From: Herbaspirillum sp.
Lineage (GTDB): Bacteria > Pseudomonadota > Gammaproteobacteria > Burkholderiales > Burkholderiaceae_D
Direction of reading: 5' to 3'
Length of the DNA: 36,355 nucleotides
Assembly (NCBI GenBank): GCA_028292625.1
Contig: JAQGLY010000023.1
Coordinates: 1-36,355 of the forward strand
Position 1 is the stretch's first letter. Each line of letters begins with the position of its first letter. This document shows, piece by piece, positions 1-8,254 of this stretch. The notes beneath the pieces were generated by a model that saw nothing but the letters and a program-made list of their open reading frames with translations, was not told the origin of the DNA and searched no databases. The translations under genes were made by a program, and so were the position numbers.

Positions 1-922
1 GCGTCAGCCCGGCTCGTCGTTCAAGCCGTTCATTTATTCGTCGTCCCTGGAAAAGGGTTTGTCGCCGTCGACCATCATCAACGATGCGCCGCTGACGTTT
101 ACGCAGACCGGCGGCCAGGTATGGCAGCCAAAGAACTACGGCAATAAATACGAGGGGCCGATCAGCATGCGGCACGCGCTGCAGAAGTCGATCAATATGG
201 TGTCGATCCGGATTCTGGAAAGAGTGGGCGTCAATTATGCGCAGGAATACATCACCCGCTTCGGCTTCGATGCGGCCAAGAATCCGCCGTATCTGACCCT
301 GGCGCTGGGCGCCGGCAACGTCACGCCGCTGCAGATGGCCGGCGCGTATTCGGTGTTCGCCAACGGCGGTTACAAGATCAATCCGTATCTGATTACCAAA
401 ATCGTCGACGGCAACGGCGTGCTGCTGTCGCAGGCCAAACCCGACATGGCCGGCGACGAAGGCAATCGGGTGATCGACCCGCGCAATGCGTTCCTGATGG
501 ACAGCATGCTGCGCGATGTGGTGCGCGGCGGCACCGGTTACAAGGCGATGTCGCTGAAACGCACGGACCTGGCCGGCAAGACCGGGACCACCAACGATTC
601 GATGGATGCATGGTTCGCCGGATATCAGCCGAAATTGGTCGGCATCGCGTGGATAGGCTACGACCAGCCGCGCAGCCTCGGCGATCGCGAAACCGGCGGC
701 GGGCTGGCGTTGCCGATATGGATCAATTACATGGCAAAGGCGCTCAAGGATCAGCCGATGATAAGCCGCACCGCGCCGGACGGCATGATCGAAGTCAACG
801 GCGAATATTATTACAAGGAATATCCGCCGAACGCGATCGTGAGGGATGTCGGGGTAGGCGCTTCGACGCTGAGTCCGGAAGAAGAGAAGGCGCGCACCGA
901 GGTGAAGAACGAATTGTTTTGA
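1..922 (+). CDS. mrcA: Penicillin-binding protein 1A, C-terminal transpeptidase part (5' truncated)
   Basis: Bifunctional class A penicillin-binding protein that polymerises and cross-links peptidoglycan at the outer face of the inner membrane; only the transpeptidase end is in the window. The frame is open from base 2, reading RQPGSSFKPF. The SxxK motif with the catalytic serine is at 14-25, the SxN motif (SIN) at 188-196 and the KTGTT motif at 578-592. All three penicillin-binding motifs are therefore intact. The C-terminal tail is short and charged and the gene stops at 922. The glycosyltransferase domain and the start lie upstream of the window. Assignment to 1A rather than 1B or 1C rests on the RQPGSSFKP context and the short tail and is fairly secure. 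Confidence 0.95.
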   Translation, partial: RQPGSSFKPFIYSSSLEKGLSPSTIINDAPLTFTQTGGQVWQPKNYGNKYEGPISMRHALQKSINMVSIRILERVGVNYAQEYITRFGFDAAKNPPYLTLALGAGNVTPLQMAGAYSVFANGGYKINPYLITKIVDGNGVLLSQAKPDMAGDEGNRVIDPRNAFLMDSMLRDVVRGGTGYKAMSLKRTDLAGKTGTTNDSMDAWFAGYQPKLVGIAWIGYDQPRSLGDRETGGGLALPIWINYMAKALKDQPMISRTAPDGMIEVNGEYYYKEYPPNAIVRDVGVGASTLSPEEEKARTEVKNELF

Positions 923-1006
923 GTCGATTTCGGAAAAAGGGCCTGCGGAAGCGGTAATGCCGTTCAGTTAAGTCAATTTCAGTCGGAGCGCAGCCTTCGA
1001 TATGCC

Positions 1007-1033
1007 TTCGGCTGCTCAGGCCGAACGGTTTTC
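1007..1033. terminator. Possible terminator between mrcA and queC
   Basis: A 6-bp stem (TTCGGC at 1007-1012, GCCGAA at 1020-1025) with a 7-base loop is followed by CGGTTTTCC. It lies between the convergent mrcA and queC genes, where a terminator is expected. The stem is short and the T-run has only four bases, so this is a weak call. Confidence 0.35.
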
Positions 1034-1077
1034 CTTAAATTTCACCAAATTCTCATCGCGGCCGCACGCGTCGGATG

Positions 1078-1806
1078 CTATTCCCCCAGATACGCCCGAT
1101 GCCCGCGCGCCCGCAATACGCAGGCGGGGCAGGCGCCGCAGCCGTAGCCCCAGTCGTGCAGCTGGCCGCGTTCGCCCAGATAGCAGGTGTGCGTGTGTTC
1201 GCGAATCAACTCCACCAGCACCGTGCCGCCCAGTTGTTCCGCCAGCGTCCAGGTCGCGGCTTTATCGATCCACATCAGCGGCGTGTCGATTTTCAGGCGC
1301 GTCGCCATGCCCAGATTGAGCGCCACCTGCAGCGCTTTCATGGTGTCGTCGCGGCAATCCGGATAGCCGGAGAAGTCGGTTTCGCACATGCCGCCGACCA
1401 GTACATCGAGGCCGCGCCGGTACGCGACGGTGGCGGCGACGGTCATGAACAGCAGATTGCGTCCCGGCACGAAGGTATTCGGCAAACCGTTTTCCTGCAT
1501 GGCGATGGCGACGTCGCCGGTCAGCGCGGTGTCGGAGATTTTGCCGATCAGCCCCAGATCGATCAGATGGTCGTCGCCCAGCTTGCGATCCCACTGCGGG
1601 TAACCCGCGCGTATTTTTTGCAGCAGCTGCGGCCGCATCTCCAATTCGATCGCGTGACGCTGTCCGTAGTCGAAGCCTATGGTTTCGACGTACTGGTAAC
1701 GCGCCAGCGCCCAAGCCAGGCAGGTGGTCGAATCCTGACCACCGGAAAACAGCACCAGCGCCCGGCTGGGCAGCGCCGACGCTTGGACTGGATCTACTGC
1801 GCTCAT
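1078..1806 (-). CDS. queC: 7-cyano-7-deazaguanine synthase QueC
   Basis: Converts 7-carboxy-7-deazaguanine to preQ0 with ATP and ammonia in queuosine biosynthesis (cytosol). The 242-residue product has the PP-loop ATP pyrophosphatase motif SGGQDS at residues 21-26, and a C-terminal zinc-binding cysteine cluster at C208, C223, C226 and C229 (CGACPAC). The loop between the first two cysteines is longer than the 8 residues I remember for the E. coli enzyme. The ATG at 1806 overlaps the stop of the upstream DUF3108 gene as ATGA, so translation is probably coupled. No other queuosine gene lies in the window. Family assignment is firm. Confidence 0.96.
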   Translation of the reverse strand: MSAVDPVQASALPSRALVLFSGGQDSTTCLAWALARYQYVETIGFDYGQRHAIELEMRPQLLQKIRAGYPQWDRKLGDDHLIDLGLIGKISDTALTGDVAIAMQENGLPNTFVPGRNLLFMTVAATVAYRRGLDVLVGGMCETDFSGYPDCRDDTMKALQVALNLGMATRLKIDTPLMWIDKAATWTLAEQLGGTVLVELIREHTHTCYLGERGQLHDWGYGCGACPACVLRARGHRAYLGE

Positions 1807-2606
1807 GCGCCCGCCTTGCTGACCGATTCCAGCGTTTGCTCGATGTATTGGCCGTCCGCATCGGTGAAGCGCAGTTTCACCGGATACCATTCCAGCGTCG
1901 GCGCCAGCCAGATGTCCAGCTTCTGGTCCTTGCTGTCCGGCGGCGCCGCGCGGATCACATGGATGGCGTTGAATTCGCCTTTCGGGGTGGTGATTTTTTC
2001 GCGGTTGACGACCTTGAATATCCACGCATCGGCATCCCGTTCCCCGGCGACGAAGAATTTCCATTCGGAGCCCGGAACGAATTTTTTCGGTGCGGCGCGC
2101 GCGATGGACAGCAGCTGCCAGACGACGCTGCTGCGGTCCTGCTCGCCGCCGACAATCGGATAGGTTTGCTGCGACTGGCTGAAGGAGATGGTCTTGCTGC
2201 CGGCATTGAACGTCGTCGTGCTGGCGTCCTTGCGCAGACGTTTTTCGACGAATTGTGCGGGACTCAGGCCGTAGTGGTCGATTTTTCCGTCGCTGCGCGT
2301 GTCGAGAATTTTGCCGAACAGTTGCGCGCTGGTTTCGTTATGCACGCTGTATTGCTGTGGATCGGCTTTCCATTGCACCAGGCCGTTGCCTTTCAGCTGC
2401 AGGCCGCTTTGCTGGGCGTCGATGGTGTAGTGCAGGTCGGCCGACGGCGGCGGGTTGATCGCGTATTGCGTGGCGGCGCGGTCCTGCGCGAAAGCGGCGT
2501 TGCCGGCGTACGCGCCGGCCGTCAGCGCCAGGACGAACGATAGCAGGCGCCGGCGAACGGCGCGCGACGGCGTGGAAAGAGCGGAGGGCGTAGCAGTTAA
2601 ATGCAT
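1803..2606 (-). CDS. DUF3108 domain protein, predicted secreted
   Basis: Function unknown. The product is 267 residues. An arginine-rich n-region (residues 15-20), a hydrophobic stretch (21-39) and an AFA/Q site near residue 40 make a plausible Sec signal peptide, so a periplasmic location is likely. The rest matches the DUF3108 type: beta-rich, with the landmarks [28 protein letters not shown] and [17 protein letters not shown]. It resembles the C-terminal half of the next gene upstream, so the two are tandem paralogues. The start is the ATG at 2606, 18 bases after the upstream stop; a TTG at 2618 is an alternative. No clear Shine-Dalgarno is visible. The stop overlaps the queC start. Confidence 0.88.
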   Translation of the reverse strand: MHLTATPSALSTPSRAVRRRLLSFVLALTAGAYAGNAAFAQDRAATQYAINPPPSADLHYTIDAQQSGLQLKGNGLVQWKADPQQYSVHNETSAQLFGKILDTRSDGKIDHYGLSPAQFVEKRLRKDASTTTFNAGSKTISFSQSQQTYPIVGGEQDRSSVVWQLLSIARAAPKKFVPGSEWKFFVAGERDADAWIFKVVNREKITTPKGEFNAIHVIRAAPPDSKDQKLDIWLAPTLEWYPVKLRFTDADGQYIEQTLESVSKAGA

Positions 2607-2624
2607 GAGTGCTTTCAAAGTAAA

Positions 2625-3755
2625 TTACGACGGGTCCGGTTGCCGGATGCTCGATAGCGACATGTCCAGGTACTCGCCATTGGTTTCGGTATAACGTATC
2701 TTGGCCGGATACCATTCCCGCTGCGGCGCCAGCCAGATATCGATTTTCTGGTCATAGGAACCGGGTCGCGGCAAGCGCATCAGATGCCAGACCGGCGCGG
2801 GGGCGCCGCCGATATCGATGCTGTCTTTTCCGACCACCGAAATCTGCCATGGTTCGGCGTCGCGCACGCCGGCGACGAACAGTTCGAACGTCGCGCCGGC
2901 GACAAACGCGTCCGGATTGCCGCGGCCAATGGCGGCCAGTTGCCAAATGATGCTGGCGCGGTCCTGCGCGTCGCCGGGACGCGAATAACGATTATCCGAA
3001 GCGGAAAACGTGATTGTATTACTGTCGTGCGCAAAATGTGTGAGCGTGGCCGTTTTACGAAAACGCTTTTCCGTATATAACGCCGGCGCGACGCCGAAAT
3101 CGTCGAGTGTGCCTTCGCTGCTGAATTCGAGCAAGGTGAAAAACAGCACGTTGGCGCGGCCGTCGACGCGATAACGGCCGCCGTCGTTATGCCAGACGAT
3201 GCTGCCGCTGCCGTAGACCTTTTGATTGTTGCGCAGGCCCTCGACGTTGTAGTTGAGTTCCGCGGACTGCGGCGGGTCGGGGCGATGTGCCGGTGCCGGT
3301 GCCGGGGGAGGCGGCGGCGCTGCCGGCGCCGCGTCGGCCGTACCGGCGCCGCTGCCGCCGCCCGTCGCCGTGCCCGTTGCGGCTGGAGCAAGCTGCCAGT
3401 CGCCCTGATTGCCTGCGATGACCGTCGGCGCTTCCTGTTGCGCTGGCTGCGGAGCCGGCGCGGGAGCCGGACGCCGTTGCGGCGCGGGAGCGGGCGGTTT
3501 CGGTCGCGGCTTGGGTTTGGGCTGAGGGGTGGGCTTGGGTTTGGGTTGAGGTGGCGCAGCAGGCACTACCGGCGCCGGTTGCAATGTCACGGCGACCACG
3601 GGCGTTGCCGGTTCGGACGGTTGCGGCACGCCGAGCTGCTTGCGCCCCCAGTCTGCGAAGATCAGATGCAGCAGCAGCGTCGCCAGCAGAATGGCGACGA
3701 TGCGCAGCGGGCGTATAGGGCCGGGATGACGGGGAAAGGGTGGACGCAACTTCAT
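2625..3755 (-). CDS. Membrane-anchored DUF3108 protein with TonB-like Pro/Lys linker
   Basis: Function unknown. The 376-residue product has one N-terminal membrane segment (residues 17-36), then a low-complexity linker of about 120 residues rich in proline, lysine and alanine, including alternating P-K repeats (about 70-85) and a glycine-rich patch. A C-terminal DUF3108 domain (about 168-370) carries the same landmarks as its downstream paralogue (QDRASIIWQL, FVAGVRDAEPW, KIDIWLAPQREWYPAKIRY). The arrangement of inner-membrane anchor, extended Pro-Lys spacer and periplasmic domain resembles TonB, which suggests a domain held away from the membrane, perhaps at the peptidoglycan or outer membrane (inference). 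It is the first gene of a three-gene set with DUF3108 and queC. Confidence 0.88.
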   Translation of the reverse strand: MKLRPPFPRHPGPIRPLRIVAILLATLLLHLIFADWGRKQLGVPQPSEPATPVVAVTLQPAPVVPAAPPQPKPKPTPQPKPKPRPKPPAPAPQRRPAPAPAPQPAQQEAPTVIAGNQGDWQLAPAATGTATGGGSGAGTADAAPAAPPPPPAPAPAHRPDPPQSAELNYNVEGLRNNQKVYGSGSIVWHNDGGRYRVDGRANVLFFTLLEFSSEGTLDDFGVAPALYTEKRFRKTATLTHFAHDSNTITFSASDNRYSRPGDAQDRASIIWQLAAIGRGNPDAFVAGATFELFVAGVRDAEPWQISVVGKDSIDIGGAPAPVWHLMRLPRPGSYDQKIDIWLAPQREWYPAKIRYTETNGEYLDMSLSSIRQPDPS

Positions 3756-3878
3756 CGGCGTAGTGTAACGCTTCCAGCTCCGCAGGCGGGTAGGCGGGAT
3801 ATGGCGGTTTGGCGAGGAAAAATGCGCTCGACGGGCGCAGTATCTGCTAATCTGCTAGCTTGAGTTGAGGAGATCCCC

Positions 3879-4601
3879 ATGCGCAATCCCAATCAGTTTC
3901 CCGGTACCGGCTCGATCGCCGACAGCGTCGAATTCGTCAAGAAATTATGGGGGATCCCGAACTCCGGCGGCTTGCCCGGCATGCTGGTTCCCACCCTTTC
4001 GCTGGAGGACATCGGCAAGAAGATCACGGATCTGAAAGCGGTCGAATCCTGGCTGATGGTCAACATGAACATGTTGCACGCGACGATACAGGCGTTGGAA
4101 GTGCAGAGCGCCACCATTGCCAATCTGCAATCGATGGGCGCGATGCTGGGCGCCACAGCCGGCAAGCAGGGCGATGAAAAAGCCGAAAGCGGTTCCGGCG
4201 CCCCATCGCTGTTTCCGTTTTCGTTTCCAGGATGGCCGACCGCCGCCGATACGGCGCGCGAACCCGACACGCAAAAGTCTGCGTCGGCGGCCACCGCCCC
4301 GGAACCCGGGGCAAAAGGCGCGCCCGAGGAAATCGAAACCGTAGCGGCCGCCGGCGAGCATCTTTCCAGCGCTTGGTGGGACTTATTACAGAGTCAGTTC
4401 AAACAGGCGGTCAGTTCGGCGCTGGTGCCCGATATGTTGAAAGCCGCGCCGGAGGAGAACAAACCGGCCAAATCGGCGCCCAAATCGGCGCCCAAATCGA
4501 CGGCCAAATCGACGACGCGGTCAGCGGCGAAACCGGCTGGCGCCAAACGCCCAAGTCGATCCGCTGCGAAAACGAGCTCGGCAATGGCGAAAAAAGCCTG
4601 A
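3879..4601 (+). CDS. phaM: PhaM-like polyhydroxyalkanoate granule / nucleoid-linking protein
   Basis: PhaM of Ralstonia eutropha activates PHB synthase PhaC and tethers PHB granules to the nucleoid. This 240-residue protein has the family layout. An N-terminal part contains LPTLSLEDIGKKITDLKAVE, followed by a long amphipathic helix (about residues 55-85, MVNMNMLHATIQALEVQSATI). A low-complexity middle follows, then a lysine/serine/alanine/proline-rich tail (about 190-240) like histone H1, the presumed DNA-binding part. A GAGGAG ribosome-binding site precedes the ATG. The tail is partly encoded by 12-bp tandem repeats. No phaC, phaB or phaZ lies nearby, so the role rests on family resemblance. 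A generic phasin is the main alternative. Confidence 0.82.
   Translation: MRNPNQFPGTGSIADSVEFVKKLWGIPNSGGLPGMLVPTLSLEDIGKKITDLKAVESWLMVNMNMLHATIQALEVQSATIANLQSMGAMLGATAGKQGDEKAESGSGAPSLFPFSFPGWPTAADTAREPDTQKSASAATAPEPGAKGAPEEIETVAAAGEHLSSAWWDLLQSQFKQAVSSALVPDMLKAAPEENKPAKSAPKSAPKSTAKSTTRSAAKPAGAKRPSRSAAKTSSAMAKKA
4470..4517 (+). repeat. Four 12-bp tandem repeats in the phaM tail
   Basis: Two identical units (AAATCGGCGCCC at 4470-4481 and 4482-4493) are followed by two diverged units at 4494-4505 and 4506-4517. The unit is four codons, so copy changes keep the frame and lengthen or shorten the basic tail (K-S-A-P, K-S-T-A type repeats). Confidence 0.85.
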
Positions 4602-4759
4602 TTTTGAATAAATTCCGCAGGATTTGACCGGTTTTCCGCTGCATTTGTGACAAAACAAGACATTCCTACTTGTCACACGCTTGAAATCAGCGCCTATTAA
4701 TATGGTAAAGGGCATATTTTTGGTAAAATCGTCCACTTAACTCAACCTGCAAGGTCCGC

Positions 4760-5623
4760 ATGCTTTACCCAGAACTGTTTAAATCGCTTGAACAAGTCCG
4801 TTGGAATATGGAAACGGATATTCCTTGGGATAAATTCGACGGAGCCAAGCTGACCGACGAACAAGCGCAAACGATCCGGATGAATGCAATCACGGAATGG
4901 TCCGCGCTGCCCGCGACGGAAATGTTCTTGCGCGATAACCGTGGCGACAGCGATTTCTGCGCATTCATGTCCGTATGGTTTTTCGAAGAGCAAAAACATT
5001 CGCTGGTGCTGATGGAATACTTGCGCCGCTTCAAGCCGGAATTCGTGCCGACCGAAGCGGAATTGCACAATGTGCGTTTCGAATTCGATCCGGCGCCTGC
5101 GCTGGAAACCCTGATGATGCACTTCTGCGGCGAAATCCGGCTGAATCACTGGTACCGTTGCGCATCGGACTGGCATACCGAGCCGGTCATCAAGCATATC
5201 TACAAGATCATCAGCCAGGACGAAGCCCGTCACGGCGGCGCTTATCTGCGCTACATGAAAAAAGCGCTGATCGAAGTCGGCGATTCGGCGCGTGCGGCGT
5301 TCGCCAAGATCGGCGTGCTGATGGCGTCGGCGCGGCGCACCGAAAAACCCTTGCATCCGACCAATCTGCACGTCAATCAGGCGCTGTTCCCGAACGACAC
5401 CGTGCAAAGCCGCCTGCCGGATCCGGAATGGCTGGAACAATGGCTGGACAAGCAAATCCGCTTCGACGGCGAATGGGAAAAGAAAGTCGTCGACCGCATC
5501 CTGCACAATATGTCGCTGCTGTTCGAGCGTTCGTTCGAGACCGTGCAGGAATTGAATCGCTTCCGCAAGGAGATCGTGCAGCGTTTGCAGGGATCGGAGC
5601 CGTTGCCGGCTGAAGCGGCTTAA
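4760..5623 (+). CDS. Ferritin-like di-iron protein (acyl-ACP-desaturase-like fold)
   Basis: A 287-residue helical protein with the signature of a carboxylate-bridged di-iron site: candidate ligands E46 (or E54), E77 and H80 in EEQKH, E125 in CGEIR, and E155 and H158 in DEARH. The two ExxH motifs about 75 residues apart match the ferritin-like oxygenase/desaturase superfamily (type 2 fatty-acid desaturases, AurF-like oxygenases). The substrate cannot be told from the sequence. There is no signal peptide or membrane segment, so it is cytosolic. It follows phaM by 158 bases on the same strand and ends at a strong terminator. The start ATG is at 4760 with a weak AAGG upstream; a TAAAAT at 4724-4729 is a possible -10. 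Confidence 0.85.
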   Translation: MLYPELFKSLEQVRWNMETDIPWDKFDGAKLTDEQAQTIRMNAITEWSALPATEMFLRDNRGDSDFCAFMSVWFFEEQKHSLVLMEYLRRFKPEFVPTEAELHNVRFEFDPAPALETLMMHFCGEIRLNHWYRCASDWHTEPVIKHIYKIISQDEARHGGAYLRYMKKALIEVGDSARAAFAKIGVLMASARRTEKPLHPTNLHVNQALFPNDTVQSRLPDPEWLEQWLDKQIRFDGEWEKKVVDRILHNMSLLFERSFETVQELNRFRKEIVQRLQGSEPLPAEAA

Positions 5624-5682
5624 TCGCTGCTTGCGGTTTCGGCCGCGCTTGCCCGCAGTCGCGCTTCGCACAGAGTCCGATC

Positions 5683-5711
5683 AGCCGCACTTTTGTTGCG
5701 GCTTTTTTTTT
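5683..5711 (+). terminator. Rho-independent terminator
   Basis: A 7-bp stem (AGCCGCA at 5683-5689, TGCGGCT at 5697-5703) with a 7-base loop is followed by a run of nine T. It closes the transcript of the di-iron protein gene and separates it from rfaE2, which therefore needs its own promoter or read-through. Confidence 0.9.
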
Positions 5712-5738
5712 GGCCGTATTTTTCTCAGATCCTTCCAG

Positions 5739-6248
5739 ATGACTATTTCAAACCCGCCCGCCGTACCTTCTTTCGAGCAGAAACTTTGCAGCCGCGGCGA
5801 TTTGGCCGCGCGCGTGGCCGCTCTGCCCCAGCCGGTGGTGCTGACCAACGGGGTGTTCGATATTCTGCATCGCGGACATGTCACTTATCTGGCGCAGGCG
5901 CGCGCGCTCGGCGCATCGCTGGTGGTGGCGGTCAATACCGATGCGTCGGTCAAGCGGCTGGGCAAGGGCGACGACCGGCCGATGAATCTGTGCGCCGATC
6001 GCATGGCGGTGCTGGCCGCGCTGGAAGCGGTGAGCCTGGTGGTGGAATTCGATGAAGACACCGCCCTGGAAGTGGTGCGGCAGGCGCGGCCGCAGATTTA
6101 CGTGAAGGGCGGCGATTACGAGATGCAGGCGATTCCGGAAGGCCAGGCCGTGATCGCCTACGGCGGAACGGCTGTGGCGATCCCATTCGAACATGACCGC
6201 TCGACCAGCAAGCTGCTGGCCAAGGTGAGAAAAGGAAGCGCCGCCTGA
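5739..6248 (+). CDS. rfaE2: D-glycero-beta-D-manno-heptose 1-phosphate adenylyltransferase (RfaE domain II)
   Basis: Makes ADP-D-glycero-beta-D-manno-heptose from the heptose 1-phosphate and ATP, a precursor of the lipopolysaccharide inner core. The 169-residue product corresponds only to the C-terminal half of E. coli HldE. Betaproteobacteria commonly split HldE into separate kinase and adenylyltransferase genes. The nucleotidyltransferase signature GVFDILHRGH covers residues 38-47, and RSTSKLL near the C-terminus is the second ATP-binding motif. I chose the ATG at 5739 because longer frames would start inside the preceding terminator. The ribosome-binding site is weak. The heptose kinase partner is not in the window. 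Confidence 0.92.
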   Translation: MTISNPPAVPSFEQKLCSRGDLAARVAALPQPVVLTNGVFDILHRGHVTYLAQARALGASLVVAVNTDASVKRLGKGDDRPMNLCADRMAVLAALEAVSLVVEFDEDTALEVVRQARPQIYVKGGDYEMQAIPEGQAVIAYGGTAVAIPFEHDRSTSKLLAKVRKGSAA

Positions 6249-6266
6249 GCGGCGGCTCCCGACGGA

Positions 6267-6785
6267 TCAATGCATATGCTGCATGCGTTCGGCCGCGTCC
6301 TCTTTGCCGATTTCCTCGACCAGGACGCTGACCTCGATCTTGCCCGCTTTTTTGAACTTCAGCGTCATCGGGAATGTGTCCCCGGCCTTCAGCGGCTTGC
6401 TTAAGCCGATCAGCATGATGTGAGGCCCGGCGCCGGGCGTCATCGCGATTTTTTCCGAAGGTTTGATATCGATGCTGCCGACTTCGCGCATTCTCATGAT
6501 GTTGCCATCCATGCTCATCGTATGGATTTCGGCGCTTTTGGCGACGGCGGTGCTGATCGACATCAGCGTGTCGGCTTGTTTGCCGGTGTTTTCAATGCCG
6601 ATGTAAGCGCCGGCGGACGGCTGCCCCGGCACCGTGGCGCGGGCATACGGGTGGTCGATGACGATAGCGCCGGCCTTGTAATCCTTGGCGCTGGCGGATG
6701 CGTTCAGACCCAGGCTGAAACCGAGGGCCGCGGCCAGGAAGCAAGCGCGGCGAAGAAGGCGACTGAAAGCGTGGCGTGATGGCAT
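6267..6785 (-). CDS. Periplasmic copper chaperone PCu(A)C
   Basis: Binds Cu(I) in the periplasm and helps load the CuA site of cytochrome oxidase with SCO1 (known for the family). The 172-residue product has an N-terminal signal peptide (residues 1-33, RLLRRACFLAAALGF core, SASA/K end). The copper ligands H88, M99, H122 and M124 fit the family pattern H-x10-M-x21/22-H-x-M. The C-terminus ends in MQHMH, a possible extra metal-binding tail. AAGGA at 6795-6799 is 9 bases from the ATG at 6785 and supports that start. Another ATG at 6794 touches the AAGGA, and the frame stays open upstream to 6944. The cox genes it would serve lie about 6 kb away. Confidence 0.9.
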   Translation of the reverse strand: MPSRHAFSRLLRRACFLAAALGFSLGLNASASAKDYKAGAIVIDHPYARATVPGQPSAGAYIGIENTGKQADTLMSISTAVAKSAEIHTMSMDGNIMRMREVGSIDIKPSEKIAMTPGAGPHIMLIGLSKPLKAGDTFPMTLKFKKAGKIEVSVLVEEIGKEDAAERMQHMH

Positions 6786-7235
6786 GGCGGACATTCCTTG
6801 AAAGCGGTCGAAAAAGAGGAGGCGCGGCGGATGGATGGTCATATCGAAAGATGAACGCGGCGCGCGTGGCATGACGTCGGCCGGCGGCGGTGATCCGTTC
6901 AGCAGCGGGATTATCGATAACGGGTGATGATTGCGTTTCGGCATCTGCGCGGATTATAGCAAGCCTGGCGACCGCGGCGGCCAGCCTTTACAATACGTGC
7001 GGCAGGCGATTGCGGAGAGTGCGCGCGCTTTTTTTTTGCGCTCCGTTTTGCGTAATTGTTTCCGCATTGTTCTATACGTGCTCGCGTCAACACGCTAGAC
7101 TTGCGCATCTCCATTGACGCGGCGCCCCATAGCAGGAAAAGCGTCATGCTGTCGCCGATGGACCGATTCATTAAGTAGCAGGCAAGGATGAAGGCCGCCC
7201 GCCGACGCGGTGGTATTTATCGGGAGTAATGTCAG
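6786..7235. other. 450-base divergent intergenic region
   Basis: Lies between the copper chaperone gene (minus) and the ABC importer operon (plus). It holds an extended -10 promoter on the minus strand (6953-6961) and a GCGC-rich run followed by nine T (about 7021-7037) that could be part of a terminator but has no clean stem. A GGGAG ribosome-binding site at 7222-7226 serves the importer gene. I see no convincing plus-strand promoter, RNA gene or conserved small ORF. Confidence 0.6.
6953..6961 (-). promoter_or_regulatory. Extended -10 promoter for the copper chaperone
   Basis: The minus strand reads TGCTATAAT, a perfect extended -10 (TGn-TATAAT). No good -35 lies 17 bases upstream, as is usual for extended -10 promoters. 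Transcription would start near 6946, giving a leader of about 160 bases before the chosen ATG at 6785. Confidence 0.5.
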
Positions 7236-8210
7236 ATGTTTGGAAAAATGTATTTTATGCGCGCCGCACTGGCGCTGACCTGCGCCGCGACGTTCGCCGG
7301 CGCGCTGGCCGAGACGCCGATGAAATCGGTGATGGTCACGGCGATTGTCGATCATCCGGCGCTTGACGCGGTGCGCAACGGCACGCGCGATGCATTGAGG
7401 GACGCCGGCTACGAAGTCGGCAAGAATCTGAAATGGGAATTCCAGAGCGCGCAGGGCAATGCCAGCATCGTCTCCCAAATCACACGCCAGTTCGTCGGCG
7501 CCAATCCGGACGTGATCGTGGCGATCGCCACGCCGTCCGCGCAATCGCTGGTGGCGGCGACCAAAACCATTCCTATCGTCTATTCGGGGGTCGCAGACCC
7601 TATCGCCGCGCAACTGGTCAAGGACTGGAAACCATCCGGCACCAACGTCACCGGCCTGTCGCATATGCTGGATCTGAACAAGCAGATCGGAATCATGAAA
7701 GCCGTGGTGCCGAACGTGAAGCGGGTCGGCATCGTGTACAACCCGGGCGAGGTCAATTCGACGGTGGTGGTCAAACAACTGCGGACGCTGCTGGAACGGC
7801 AGGGCATCGCGCTGATCGACGTCGCCGCGCCGCGCACTGTGGACGTCGCCCCTGCCGCGAAAAGCCTGATCGGCAAGGTCGATCTGATTTACAGCACCAC
7901 CGATAACAATGTCGTGTCCACTTACGAATCGCTGGTCAAAGTCTGCAACGATGCGAAAATCCCGCTGGTCGCGTCCGATACCGACAGCGTCAAGCGCGGC
8001 GCGATCGCCGCTTACGGCGTGAATTTCTACAATCTCGGCCGCGCCACCGGCAAGGTGGTGGCGCGCATACTGAACGGCGAAAAGCCCGGCGCGATCGCCT
8101 CCACGACCAGCAAGGATCTGGAGTTGTTCATCAATCGTACGGCGGCGCAAAAGCAGGGAGTCGTCCTGTCGCCGCAATTTTTGAAGCAGGCGAATAAAGT
8201 AATCGATTGA
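7236..8210 (+). CDS. ABC transporter substrate-binding protein (TrpX-like, PF04392 type)
   Basis: Periplasmic ligand-binding component of an importer. The 324-residue product starts with a signal peptide (MFGKMYFMRAALALTCAATF, cleavage near ALA/E). It then has the two-lobe periplasmic-binding fold of the ABC_sub_bind family, with landmarks VDHPALDAVRNG, IVAIATPSAQS, IPIVYSGVADP, IYSTTDNNVVS and AAYGVNFYNLG. Streptococcal TrpX, a tryptophan-related importer, belongs to this family, but the ligand here is unknown. GGGAG 9 bases upstream supports the ATG at 7236. Permease and ATPase genes follow directly, so this is the first gene of a three-gene importer operon. Confidence 0.9.
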   Translation: MFGKMYFMRAALALTCAATFAGALAETPMKSVMVTAIVDHPALDAVRNGTRDALRDAGYEVGKNLKWEFQSAQGNASIVSQITRQFVGANPDVIVAIATPSAQSLVAATKTIPIVYSGVADPIAAQLVKDWKPSGTNVTGLSHMLDLNKQIGIMKAVVPNVKRVGIVYNPGEVNSTVVVKQLRTLLERQGIALIDVAAPRTVDVAPAAKSLIGKVDLIYSTTDNNVVSTYESLVKVCNDAKIPLVASDTDSVKRGAIAAYGVNFYNLGRATGKVVARILNGEKPGAIASTTSKDLELFINRTAAQKQGVVLSPQFLKQANKVID

Positions 8211-8254
8211 TCGTTCGGTTCGGCGATAAAAAGAAGATTTGTGAAAGTCAATTT

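Noticed and set aside
1075..2163. 362-codon plus-strand frame over queC and DUF3108
   Set aside because: It is antisense to a gene with all the QueC motifs and has no recognisable domain.
7021..7045. GCGCGCGC followed by nine T, considered as a terminator
   Set aside because: No clean complementary arm precedes the T-run, and there is no plus-strand gene upstream to terminate.
7188..7229. 13-codon ORF (MKAARRRGGIYRE) before the ABC importer, considered as an attenuator leader peptide
   Set aside because: It has no run of one amino acid, no strong ribosome-binding site and no alternative hairpins or T-run after it.
7095..8177. 360-codon minus-strand frame opposite the ABC substrate-binding protein
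   Set aside because: Arg/His/Asp-rich translation without any family motif; the plus-strand gene has a signal peptide, ribosome-binding site and operon context.
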